Assembly: GCF_004210375.1 (NCBI RefSeq)
Contig: NC_134831.1
Coordinates: forward strand, 45,728,035 to 45,792,034
Direction of reading: 5' to 3'
Length of the DNA: 64,000 nucleotides
DNA from: Tachypleus tridentatus
Taxonomy: Eukaryota > Arthropoda > Merostomata > Xiphosura > Limulidae
In this document: positions 1 to 11,257 of the stretch, piece by piece
Position numbering within the stretch: position 1 is the first letter of the stretch
Layout: each line of letters opens with the position of its first letter
The notes under the pieces: model-generated
What the model saw: only the letters and a program-made list of their open reading frames with translations
The model's database searches: none
Told to the model about the DNA's origin: nothing
Position numbers and translations under genes: made by a program

Positions 1-90
1 TACAGGTGTTAGATGTTGAAGTTTGCTGCTCAGAATCTTCAAAATGTGGTCATTTATCTGTGGAGTATTTATGACTATTTTAAGTGTTTA
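1..90 (-). mobile_element. 5' edge of a second I-group LINE copy (ORF1 N-terminus)
   Basis: This matches 21469-21545 over most of its length (shared 'gctgctcagaatcttcaa', 'tgtggtcattta', 'gactattttaagt'). In that larger element the segment encodes the N-terminal part of ORF1 on the minus strand. The rest of this copy would therefore lie to the left of the window. It carries about 15 bases after the shared 'tacaggtgtt' that are absent from the 21.5-kb copy. Similarity stops near base 90. Confidence 0.65.
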
Positions 91-187
91 AAACGTGAAA
101 CAGTTGCAATGAATCGTGTACTCTGTGTCTGTTGCCTGATTGCATCATGTGCTATTTAAGTTCACAGTGTATGTTTTTGCCACTAGA

Positions 188-446
188 CGGTTTGGTTTGA
201 ATTTCGCGCAAAGCTACACTACATCTGCACTAGCCATCCCTAATTTAGCTGTGTAAGACTAGAGGAAAGGCAGACAGTCATCACCACCCACCGACAACTC
301 TTTTACGAACAAATAGTGGGATTGACCGCATATTATAATTCCCTTACGGCTGAAAGGGTGAGCATGTTTGATGCGACGAGAATTCGAACCTGCAACTTTC
401 AAATTACGAGTCGAGCGCCCAAACCACCTGGACAAGCCTTTCAGTG
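188..446 (-). mobile_element. SINE-1 copy (tRNA-headed), old
   Basis: SINE-1 here means the dominant family. Its parts are a tRNA-like head with CGT at the anticodon position and a B-box (GGTTCGAATCC type), a body containing 'gtgacggtcaatcccac' and 'ttggtaaaagagtag', and a tail ending in 'gctttgtgcgaaattc' plus (CAAA)n. This copy is reversed, with its tail at 188 and its head at about 446. It has a short internal deletion after 'caactct' and many substitutions. It lies downstream of the EMG1 stop codon. Confidence 0.9.
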
Positions 447-560
447 GCTAAGCGGTGAATCTGAAAATTTGCAAGTCCAAAAACCGTTTTTCAATACCCG
501 TGATGCGCACAGCACAGGTATCTTGTGCTTTACAAGGGACATCGTAACGTTAGTGTTACA
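447..560 (+). mobile_element. SINE-2 copy, forward
   Basis: A second tRNA-derived family. The head includes a 'ggtttcaatacccgtg'-type B-box, followed by 'gcacagcacag' and a tail like 'ttgtgctttg'. It is recognised by comparison with the copies at 632-768, 7030, 27390 and 61240. It directly abuts the head of the SINE-1 copy on its left and faces the reversed copy at 632-768 tail to tail. Confidence 0.6.
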
Positions 561-631
561 TTATTCACAAAAACTAACTGAAGGGTTGGCCTAAGACAGC
601 TTATGTACAACAGTTTCACAAGCAAAGATTG

Positions 632-768
632 TTTGTTTATATTAAGTACAAAGCTAAATAACTGGCTATCTGTGCTCTGCCCACCACTGATATCAAAACC
701 TGGTTTCTAGTGTTGTAAGTTTGCAGACATACCACTGTCCACTTAGGAGGCAGCAATGATTGAATAGG
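632..768 (-). mobile_element. SINE-2 copy, reversed
   Basis: It reads on the minus strand as a tRNA-like head ('acagtggtatgtctgcaaac') followed by 'gatatcagtggtgggcagagc' equivalents and a tail ending 'agctttgtactt'. It lies 138 bases beyond the EMG1 stop codon, so it may form part of the EMG1 3' UTR. No canonical AATAAA was seen on the minus strand between the stop codon and base 500. Confidence 0.6.
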
Positions 769-905
769 ACACCAGAATAACTGTTTGATTTTGATAGAAA
801 AAAAATTTATATTCACAGATTCAAAGAAGTCTTTAAAAATATACATGAAGAAATTCTTGTTATTATAAACTTAAATAATATAATGGGGAAAAAGGATGAC
901 TGGTG

Positions 906-1019
906 CTACTGGATTCCCCAAGCTTCTTCAAATCCTGTACACAATTTTGAACAGGTCAAAGCAGCTGATAATGGGTATTCACTGATGGCAAGCAATTCTT
1001 CAGAGTAGTCAACATCAAC
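906..1019 (-). CDS. EMG1: EMG1 exon 6 (C-terminus and stop)
   Basis: Last coding exon of the 18S rRNA pseudouridine N1-methyltransferase. The acceptor AG is at 1021-1020. The exon begins with GTT in phase 0 and ends with TAG at 908-906, giving 37 residues. The peptide contains SEYPLSAALTC and the ending GFEEAWGIQ. These match the C-terminal helix of the SPOUT (alpha/beta-knot) fold in EMG1/NEP1, where 'PLSAALTC.KL' is strongly conserved and helps form the S-adenosylmethionine pocket. It joins exon 5 across a 4.5-kb intron. Confidence 0.95.
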   Translation of the reverse strand, partial: VDVDYSEELLAISEYPLSAALTCSKLCTGFEEAWGIQ

Positions 1020-4000
1020 CTAAAATTAAACATAAAAACAAACATCATGAAAGAATAGAACACTGTGCCATTACTGAGAAAATCCTCACCTGAATATCTA
1101 ATAACTTAACTACTTTTAGTCTGCTTAAAATTCAGGGTATGTATTATTTAAAAACATTATTTAGATTTTATTAGATATATCTGTTGTTTGTGAAATACTG
1201 TAAGAATTTGTAAAAATTATATAATGTCTCAGGAGCTAAAGACCTTTTGAATATTGGTCCTCAATTACCAGATCTGGATAACTCGATATATTAGAACAAA
1301 GTATAAAATCATTTTTAAACATCTTTTGTGAAACATAAGCTACTGTATTAACTATTTTAAGTTTCATATGGTCCAACCAAAAGAAATTTACCATTGACAA
1401 TTATTTTGAGTTCCCATATTAGCAGTTAAGGGGATTTTGATTATTCAATTACAAAAATCCAATTATTAATCCTGCTGAGACTTACACTTTAAAAGAACAA
1501 TTGCTGCTCTTTGAACAATTTACTCTTTCACTGATTGTGCAGTCTAGCCTAACTGGTTCCTCATTAAAATGTCACAGGTAGAAATTCACTAGGCCATGCT
1601 ATGAGTTGACATAATGTAACCAACAGACTTAGACATGTACCTGAACCTACAGACAGTTTGGAGGGACAACTCTGACCCATGAGATCACCTTCTCAAGAAA
1701 TATTGTAAGATGGTGCATCCACAAATGGCACAGAATTCTGTTTTGAGACAAAAATAAATTCTCTTTAAACAAAAGTGATGGTACAGTCCATGTGCAGCAC
1801 TGCAGAAGGGAGTGAACAGCCCAGTGATGTGTCTAAGAGACAGAACCATATTGGGGAGGAATTTATGGTAACCAGAGAATCCCATTGGTTGTAATTAAAG
1901 GTAACCTCCTTTGTCAGTATTACAAAGAAGCTTTCAAACATATTGTTCCGCCCTTTATTCGTCAACATTCTCAGAATAGTTTTATTTCAGTATGACAACC
2001 TACAATTTATGTGGTGAGGATAATACAACAGTTCATCCAAGCCAGTCACATTTATTTATGCCATGGCCAACTAATTTTCCTGTTATGCCCCCAGTAGAAC
2101 TCTTCTGGAATCATCTTAACAAAAGAATAATATGGGAATAAAACCCACCAACAAAAAGTAAACGGCAAAGGCAAAACAAGTTTGTGACAGCACTACTGAT
2201 TGGCTAGCTGACTTCCCAAGGTGGCATATTGTGACAGCATTAAGGCACAGGCAGGTCACTCACGATATTAGCCTCATTGTGAAAACACAAATTTCTTTGG
2301 GAGAATAAATATGTGCCATTTGTAAATCTGATCCCATTTAGGATTGATAGCAGTTGTTCCAATTTTTAAGCAACCCACAGATGTGTTTTCCAAACAATGC
2401 ATTGACCACTGACTTTTCTATTAAATAAACATTGTTTGATACCAACTTGTTGTTTAGTTCTCAAGATGTCCCAGACTTATTTTTGGTATGTCTTCTTTTA
2501 TGTGTCAGTACATCTCAGTATATTTCCAGTAAAGACCACTGATTAGCACATGCACATTGTTAATGTATCTACAGTCTAATCTTATAAGTATGCTAAAAGA
2601 TTGTTATGTAAACTTCCCTAGATACAGATCTTTATCTTTTTTCCCACAGAAAATATTCACACATTGAACAGTGACGTGATATAACACCTCGGAAGGAAGT
2701 CTCTAAGCAGAATGGTATAAAGATTACTGAGATTAAACCTTGATTAAGGAAAAACAAATTACAAATTATATATAATGAAATAAATAGCTTGAATACTATT
2801 ATTAATTGTGAATGGGCACTAAAATTTTTTTTCCAAAATCCATTGTAACCCTCAGTCATAATCTTAGTCACAAGGTTGAGTGTTTACAAACACATCTCAA
2901 CTCCTACTGCTCTGATGGAATAAGAACTCCATATCCTCAAACGATTTTCCATGATAGCTTACTACTATAACATCAGTTTGAATTTCTTTATGTATATGGG
3001 ATATCCCTATCACATTTGGGATCTATTACTACAGGCATTATCTGTTATAAATTTAAGGTAAAAACTGGGAATTGCAACGGATTTTGAAAATGACCAACTT
3101 CTTAATGCATATTTTCTATACACAAACACACACATATACAGGGGGTGGACAAAAAAGTTCACCCCCTTGAAAATGTTACTATGTTGTATCTTTTTAGATA
3201 CAAGAAAAATATGTAAAAACAATGTTTTTAGAACAATCGATGATATCTGTTGAAATATGATCTCAAATCTTAATTTTAACACTGTCTTTCATAAACACCT
3301 TAGCTTTTCAAGATTTTAGTTACATTTTCTCAAAAAGTGTTGTACACCTGCTGTAGTTTCTTAGATCTTATTTTAATTAGCTACAAAATGATCAGACAAG
3401 TTTCTCTGCAATCATCAAAATGTAAAAATGAAACTCAAAATTGCACAAATCTGTTTCCCAGTTAATATTTAGTCAACATTCCCTCAGATTTCACTACTGT
3501 TTCACATCATTGTGACATGCTTTCAATGAGTTTGTACAGATATTAACAAGTGATTGACTGCCATCCTTCTTTGACTACTTCAAAAAGTTCATCTGCTGTG
3601 TTTGGCTTGTAATCTTCTGTTAATTAGTTTAATTCAGCCCATAAATTTTCAATCAGACTGATATCAGGTGATTCACCTGGCCATTTCAAAACATCAATTC
3701 TCTTATATCTAAGATATATTTTAATGACTCCATCATTGCAGAAAAACCAGTTATCTAAATTAACTGCTATAAATCCCAACCACCACCAATTAAGTTCACT
3801 GTAACTACCAATTTGTAAACTCTGAACAAGCCTTTCTATGCAATAAGGTGTTCATCTGTATGACAGTAGTGTAGTGCCAAATTGTTTAAATGACCTTATT
3901 AACTAAAAATTGCTTATTAAAAACTTTCAGTAAAATTTCTTTTAATTTTTACTTCTTTATATTTATTTAATGTATTCTTAACATTTATTACAGAATATTT

Positions 4001-5488
4001 TAATAATTTTATTCAGTTTCTTTATTGAATCGATTAAATATTAATTTTTGTCTCAATGTTTGAACACTAATAATCAAAGATGTAATTTATTACACATTTT
4101 ACAAAATCTGAATAACTACAAAGTTATTATGGTTATAACAGAAGAGCATGGTATACTACTATTAGCAGAGGGTAAACCATATAGTGAAAAAGAAAAAAAA
4201 AAATTTGTTTTCATCTAAAATGTTTAGACTGATATCATTATCATTTATCTCAATTATTAGATCTAAATAACATGCATGTCTACATTAGATACTGAAATAT
4301 TTTCAATTTCTAATTCTACCAGATAAACAATGTTAATAACATTATTTATCTCAGAATTATTTACACCAATTAAATCATCTATATATCTGTAAGTTAAGAC
4401 AAATATCTGGGATTTTGTAATTTTCAATAAACATGTTCTGATAAAAATAAAGATATATTTTTGCAATACAAGTAGGGCAGATAGCTCACATTGAAATTCC
4501 CATTACTTGCTTACAAACTTGGTTATTGAAGAACATGATAAATACAGAAATTTAGTATATTTTTCATGTTTTTGGAGCTAAATTTTCTTCCAGTACCATG
4601 AAAGGAAAACAGAATTGTTCTTTTAATGAATTCATAATAGAAATTAAATATTTTAACACACACATATATATAATTAGAAAAAATAATTAATGATCATTTT
4701 TAGAAGTCATCACAACAGTTTCCCATGACTGTAGTATACCTATTGTACCAAACTCCAATATCTGTATATAAAATACATACCTGAACAGCAACAAGTTCAC
4801 AATACTTGCAGTGCATACACTTACATCTTGGATACATATTACTAGTTTTAATTTTCAACATGGGATCTGGTGGATGGTGAGCACCTAGATATTTACTTAG
4901 TGATTAGCAGCATACAAATGTTTTCTAATATTTCAAAAGAAAATAGAAGGGAAGAGTGTTTCATAAAATGTTTATAACATTGTTTTACTTGGAAAATAAA
5001 CAATGGGAAAAAAGGTTAAAGTTATTTAAAATTAAGTTCCCATTAAAAGTATACTGTAGCCTTGAATAAGGTAAGGCAAATATGAAACCTTAATTAACTT
5101 GAATAAAGTAACTTAGCTAGTTAAAAACTTCTTGTGTGTGTGCAATTTTCAGTCAACTAATATTACTAGTTTAGTAAAAGCTCCTAAACTTGCATACAAA
5201 AATTTAAGTTTTATCTACATGCCCATGTTACTTTGATTTTACATCTCCTAATCAAGGGTAATCAATAGAACTACTCAGTGGGGTTACAGACATAAACTAG
5301 GTAGTATATTTTTCTCTTTAATTTATGTGTCAGTTCAATTTACATTGCAAATAAATAAAATCAACTAACCAAAATCCTCCTGAAAAATTAAAAAATGGCT
5401 GATATTTTTAATACAGTTATTTAATGCCTGATAATTACATTTATGTATTTTTAAAACAGTTTGGCCATCACAAAACTAAACCACTCAC
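1020..5488 (-). other. EMG1 intron 5
   Basis: GT (5488-5487) to AG (1021-1020) intron of 4.47 kb. It contains a degraded Tc1-like transposon at about 3139-3800. The rest is AT-rich sequence with short homopolymer and CA/TA runs (for example 4654-4672). I see no further coding exon in it, and EMG1 is complete without one. Confidence 0.85.
3139..3800 (-). mobile_element. Degraded Tc1-like transposon fragment
   Basis: One terminal inverted repeat is visible next to TA at 3137-3138, beginning 'cagggggtggacaaaaaa'. On the minus strand the C-terminal part of a Tc1-type transposase can be read. NDG at about 3730-3745 fits the second catalytic Asp. KWPGESPDISLIENLW at about 3637-3690 carries the catalytic Glu of the DD34E signature. 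NTADELFEVVKEGW and a terminal CETVVKSEG follow. Stop codons and frame changes interrupt it. I did not find the other inverted repeat, so the N-terminal half is missing or unrecognisable. Confidence 0.75.
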
Positions 5489-5638
5489 TGATCCATGGGC
5501 CATGGCTCCAATAACTATGACAACAGGTTCATTAGGTGGAGCTAGTTCTCTTGGATGTACAAGCTTATTGGCATGATAAGAAGTTACTAATTTCTTGCAT
5601 CCTACTGGCAAGTGGTCTGTTATAGGGTTTTTAATAAC
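5489..5638 (-). CDS. EMG1: EMG1 exon 5
   Basis: A 50-codon exon in phase 0 at both ends. The acceptor AG is at 5640-5639; the donor is GTGAGTGG at 5488-5481. The peptide starts VIKNPITDHLPVGCKK and ends with VVIVIGAMAHGS. EMG1 proteins have 'VIKNPVSDHFPVG' and 'VFVVGAFAHGK' here. The glycine-rich IGAMAHG loop belongs to the cofactor-binding knot of SPOUT methyltransferases. The last residue is Ser where I expect Lys. Confidence 0.96.
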
Positions 5639-6427
5639 CTAAAAGACATAAATAAGAAATTGAATGTTTAAACGTGAACTACAAGAAACAAAATATGGTG
5701 TATTAGATGTGACAAGATAAAGCAAATCTCATTAAAGTAGCTAGTATCAGTAAACATCTTGCCAGTTAAAAAGAAAAACATGTCAAAACTTGGCTAAAAC
5801 ATGTCATTGTATATATGAAATTTTAGAGCATCTATTAAGAGCTTATAATAGCAAACACATTCTCATACAAATTAAGTTATAGTTTCTCATATACTGAAAA
5901 ACTTTTGAGCAAATTCTCTATCTACTCTTATACTTAGCACTAAAAGCATCTTCTTCTGTTACACCTTGAAAATATGTCTGGGCCATGGTTCAGCTGTTTT
6001 TCAAGCTTTATGAACCACCCAGAATTTTGTAAAAGCAGGCCAGTATACTAAACAACCAGGCCTAACTTCATGAGATATTGCTGGGTTTATGACCAAACAC
6101 ATTACTAAAAATTAAACTTTACAACTGAATAATACATTTTTTACTGGCTCTTCATTGTATACTTTTAAGGTGCTTGTTTCAATCAAAGTAAACAATAAGT
6201 ATCTGACCTGAAAGATGTTACTCTTTACCAAAGACACCTATTCAGTTGCATCTCAATGGAGAGAGGGAACATTTAAATGACTAAAAAATATATGTTCCAT
6301 TTTAACACAGAAATAAAAACTGATTACACTTACTGCACACTTACAATAATAATAATATATAAACTATCTTGGTGAACTCCTACAACTAAACCACTTGAAA
6401 CCAGACAATCAGAACATTGTAGGTTAC
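5639..6427 (-). other. EMG1 intron 4
   Basis: A 789-bp GT-AG intron, the shortest of the gene. It is AT-rich and I recognise no repeat or other feature in it. Confidence 0.85.
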
Positions 6428-6486
6428 CTTGAGTAGCTTTTGAGGCCCATCAGCTGCATGGATACTCAGTTTGTGAAGAAGTTGTA
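6428..6486 (-). CDS. EMG1: EMG1 exon 4
   Basis: A 59-bp exon. The acceptor AG is at 6488-6487 and the donor GT at 6427-6426. It starts with the last two bases of a split Val codon (G from exon 3 plus TA), then encodes QLLHKLSIHAADGPQKLLK, ending in phase 0. This matches the conserved EMG1 segment 'VQLLHKLSVRAADGPQKLLK' almost residue for residue. The matching split codon with exon 3 supports the exon boundaries. Confidence 0.96.
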
Positions 6487-7029
6487 CTACAAGGAAAAAA
6501 CTAACATTAAACATGTGTTATTTATATTCTAAACTATTAATTTTTTTATTTGGTAAGGATCTTTTCAGCACATTAATTATGAAATTTTATAGATTTAGGG
6601 ATAATATGAAGGTAGTAGAACAACCTTTTGACTAATTAACAAGTTGTAAATGTTACAGACAATAATAATGAAAAGTTCTTATAACTTTTAAATAGAAAAT
6701 TAAAATTGTAACCAAAAACTTCATAAAAGCTAACAGAGAGGATTTTATATACCTTACCACTCAACACATAAAATAACCAAGTTTAAAAAAGTATAACCAG
6801 AATCTGTATATGTTAAATGAAATCAATCATTGAGGATCAAATTATCATACATTTACCACAAACATGTTTTGTTAGCACTTATACAACAAATCTATTACTT
6901 ACAATAACTTAATCCAGCCTTATCTATACTACATACTCAGAATTTGTATGCCTTAAGTGTATTACACACTTGAACTTAAATGCTCGTATGTTAACTAACA
7001 TGTATGCTTAGAAAGTTATTTTTAATGAT

Positions 7030-7165
7030 GCAGAAATGTGTTTTTTTTATAGCAAAGCAACACTGGGCTATTTGCTGTGTCCACTAAGGGGAATCAAATC
7101 CCTGATTTTAGTATTGGAAATCTGTAGACTTACCCACTGTCCCAGCAAAAGATTGACACTTAAAT
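7030..7165 (-). mobile_element. SINE-2 fragment
   Basis: It closely resembles 27385-27510: both share 'gggctat.t.ctgtgtccact', 'aatcaaatccc' and 'ctgtcccagca'. Read on the minus strand it has a tRNA-like head with a GGGATTTGATTCCC B-box, then the 'agtggacacagc' body and an 'agcccagtgttgctttgct' tail. Confidence 0.75.
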
Positions 7166-10100
7166 CACGATGTTCAAACTGTAGAAATGGTCAAGAAGAA
7201 GGTAAAAACCTTTTAACTATTATCCCTTTCTTAGAAAGTTTGTTTATAAGAAAAACAAATGATGTCCTCAACTAATTATTGTTAAGGTTTCCTTCCTAAA
7301 GGAAGGATATTGTTATAGGGATTGATTGCCGCATAAGAGAGTAAAATATTATAATGGTAAACTGAAAATATAAGAGCAAAATGGTTGATAGCCTACAAAA
7401 AAATCCAACCTAGAAGTCTAAAGTTATTTGGTTATTCAAAACCATCAACCATCTATGAGTATCAATGACATCAAACAATATTACATAAAATATTACCAAA
7501 CTGAAACACTTTCTGTCTATTATTGTGTTTCATTATTACAGCTATTTAAGCAATCAAACTTTTAACTATTATTACTTCCATTGGAATGCACACATTTTAT
7601 TTGTACTCAACTCGAGAATGTGTGTGGCATAAAATCCATTGGTACACAGCTAACTAGTCACTGTGATGTCTATTGTTTTATGTTTACCTTGTATATATAA
7701 ATAGCAATGTAGCTTTAACTTAATACATTGAATGAAAACAGCAGTGACATACTTGATCAACATCTTGTTCAAGCTGTCAAGACTTAAACTTCTCAGGACC
7801 CACCAAAACCTCAGCACAAAGCTGCCTTCCCTTATCCCATGACCTATTCACAGCTCCACCTCACTTGCCACTCAGAGATCACAAATCCACAGTTTTGAGT
7901 AGCACCTACACCTAATTAGCTAGTCAACAAATCTAACCTAACTGTGTAATTATCACAAATTGCAAGTGGGGTGAAGTGAAACAAATGTTTCTGACTGCCC
8001 ATAGTTTCCTTTTATTCCCATTCGGGGTAAAAAAAACAAAAAAACCTAAATACCTGCCACAGATCATGCTTCATGCTCGATATATTGCTTTCTTATTAGA
8101 AGCTACAAGTTTTACTTAGGGTAAGAATAATTTAATGGAAAATGTTAGTGTAAGTTATTCCTTATTAACTCAAACAAATTTTGATTGTTAAACATCTTAG
8201 TTATTTGACTGTTTGTCAGAAATTACTAAAGAGTAGTAACAGTATGACAGAGAAAAAACTATTTACACTAGAAAGTACAGATAGAGCTATATATGAATCA
8301 CTGAAAAGGAAAACAAAGACAATTGTCACTTGCACTTAAATAGTGACTAGTACAGTAGTATACTTTAACTTGTCTGATTCATTGACTTCTCATATACATG
8401 TGTGTTTCTACAATTTCTTTTGACCTGTACTGTAAATGGTAAGCTTGCTAATAACTTTGTGTTATTTCTAAATTTTGAACATTTTACTTAAAACCTTGTG
8501 ATTATTTTGTACATATAAAGTTAATTAATTTTAAGTTTCCACATTTATGATAGAATTACAAGAAAAAAAGTTTCAGATCAAAGATTTGTTTTTCATATCA
8601 CTTTCAATTTGACACTTGTAATATTTTTCACCTTATGAATCATTTTATTCTTATTACTTTATTTTTCTAGAATATCAGCAGAAGTTTTTGTTTTTAGTTA
8701 ATAATACATTATCTATTGTACACTGTGACAAGAATTTTCACTAGTTCTGTCCAATACAATTTACAAACAATTATCAGTAGCAATAAATTATTGTTTCAAT
8801 AAAGTATTCTTGAAAAATCTGAAGGGAAACCCAAAGATCAGTATTAACATTTTGAACTGTTACAGGTTTCAGTTAGTATTGCATATATGATACATTCTGC
8901 ATGTTGAAAAGGTTATCATACTAAACTGTTGCACCTGAAGATTCTATGAAATGAAGAGCTGAAAACAGGAAGCTGAATATAATTTGAGAACAATATATTA
9001 GTTGAATGATAATTAACTGGTTAGAAAACTTCACTAGCTCCATACAAGACAATCTTAGAGGTTCAAGATGTTAAATCAACTTAAGGGTTCCAACAGTTCT
9101 GATGCTCACTTTTCTGATGAATTTTTTTTCAACATAAACAGTTGGATAAAGAAGTTTTGACAAAATAAACATTATACTATACGTACAACATCACAAGAGT
9201 AATATAACTAAACCCACAATCTGTTACTGTACCCATTTTTGTAGGACAACATTTGTTGATGAAATTCACCCAAACTCCCCCTTAGTATTAATGGAAGCTT
9301 TCATGTACTGATGAAGCTCCTCCAAATTGTTCTCAAATAATTCTAGAGCTACTGCAAAAGGGCCTTTACCAAAAACAAATGTAAAATAACCTCTTGGGAT
9401 ACTTGCTTGTGACAGCTAATCACGTTTACCAAGTTTGATACATTTAACTTGTGAGAGGATGTATGAACAATTTTAAATATAGCATCCTAAGAAGGGCTAG
9501 ACGCCACATTCTGACAATGGGTTTGGGTCACTGACCTTAAACACCTATTTACAGACTTCCGTAACATCTGGATGAGATACCAGGAACATTCTAGACTTTC
9601 CCGCTTTTAGAGGAACATTCCACATACATAAGGACCTCTTCTCCCCCAGCCCATCACAAGTTTGGTTCTATGAGCTCCTGAACTATGGAAGGATTTAGAT
9701 GAACATAAATACAAATCTACAATTAAAATATGATGTGGTAACACTTACACAAATCAGTGATGGTTGTGAGAGAGATTCACTGCATGGTTTACATAATTTG
9801 TGTTTGTTTGGTATGCCCTGAACCAAGGTTCTGGGTAATCAATTCATCCAAGCCATTCTGAAAGAACAGTTCAAGTTTTAAAGAACACTTTTTTCACCCT
9901 CAAGGTAAACCCATACACTACTGTCACAAACTTAAGCTCCCTTTCTACCCTAGAAAGTCAAACTGCCATCAGAAGTTTAGGCATTAATATTGGAAGTTAG
10001 TATTTTCTTACACTGAAAATGTATTTCCAAAAAGTACTTATCTACTCTCACACCCAAAGCTATATCAATCTTGATTTGCCTTATAAGCAAAACAATCTTT

Positions 10101-10704
10101 TACACCCCATTAGTTTTGCACCTTTACAGAACATGGTGTAATCATGTGACAACCCTCCACCAATCCTACTGCACCACCTATTCTATCACAACCACGCAAC
10201 TCTTACTTTTGACAATTGGCACAAACAAACTAGAAATACGGTTAAATCAGTGGGAAGGAAGGGAGGAAAACAAGTGAAAGAAAGGTAAGTACCTAACAGA
10301 AATACATTTTCAATATTAGAAAATGTTAACTTCTAAAACAGTTTTACTTCCCCTCACTCCAAAGTTACAATCCCATATCACACAGATGGTGGATATGAAG
10401 TCACAACAAAACAAAACCAACTAGAAAGCAATTCCACTGAAAGAACAGATGTGCAAAAATAAGAATAGCATAGACACCTGTGGATTATAGCATTACTTTT
10501 GGAACAGGTATGCTCTTCACCTAGTAATTACACAATAGCACAAAAAGGGTAGAACAAAATAGGTTGGCACCTATCTGCATGCAGGAAAGAAGACATACAG
10601 TACCTAATCACTATGGAAGTGCTGGAAAATATGACCTCAAGCATCATACCATATGCAACTGGAAAAAGTCTAGAGGGGAAGCAGCAATTGTTTATTTAAG
10701 TAAG

Positions 10705-11257
10705 CCCTATGGGTAAATCCAAAGATTACACTAGATTGTGACGAGTACAGTCCATCCTGGCAAAAAACCTCCAGAAGGTACACTCTTGCTACATAGGAGT
10801 GTTACAAGGAAAAATATACATAAATATGAGTACGAGTGTGACAAGAAGAAATATCACAACTAGTCCATTGTCAAATGATGTTATACTGTTTAGGGTATGA
10901 TGGATTACGTTAAGTGAGGTCCAAGCAAAAACATTCAGTGAAAGCACCTTGGGGTATGCCAGATTATGCTGGATATAGTTCAACTGGGCAAAAAGTATCC
11001 AGTGGAAGTACTTTACCTAAGAATATATGTGATCAACAACCAGGTGAAAGTCCCTTAGACATACATGATTAAGCAAAGTGCCATCTGTCCAGGCAAAAAA
11101 ACATCAAGAGGAAGAGCTTTGAGTTACGACAGATTATGTCAAGTATAGTGTAGTCCATCTTGGCAGAAAATATCCAATGGAAGTGCCTTGTATAAGTATT
11201 TCGTGATCAACAAGTGTGGTCAGCCTGGGCATAAAACATATGAGGGAAGTGCTTAAA
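10705..11257. repeat. Diverged tandem repeat, unit about 70 bp
   Basis: Seven or so imperfect units share the pattern 'cagattatg..aagtatagt..', then 'tcca.cctgggcaaaaa' and 'tatcca.tggaagtgc'. Clear units are at 10945-11015, 11080-11140, 11128-11195 and 11205-11257, with weaker ones to the left. A related 'gtgatcaacaa' spacer appears at about 11030 and 11210. No coding potential is apparent. Confidence 0.65.

Noticed and set aside
1685..1968. Minus-strand phrase GYHKFLPNMVLSLRHITGLF, reminiscent of an LTR-retrotransposon RT/RNase H junction
   Set aside because: I could not extend it into RNase H or upstream RT motifs in any frame, so the resemblance is too short to call.
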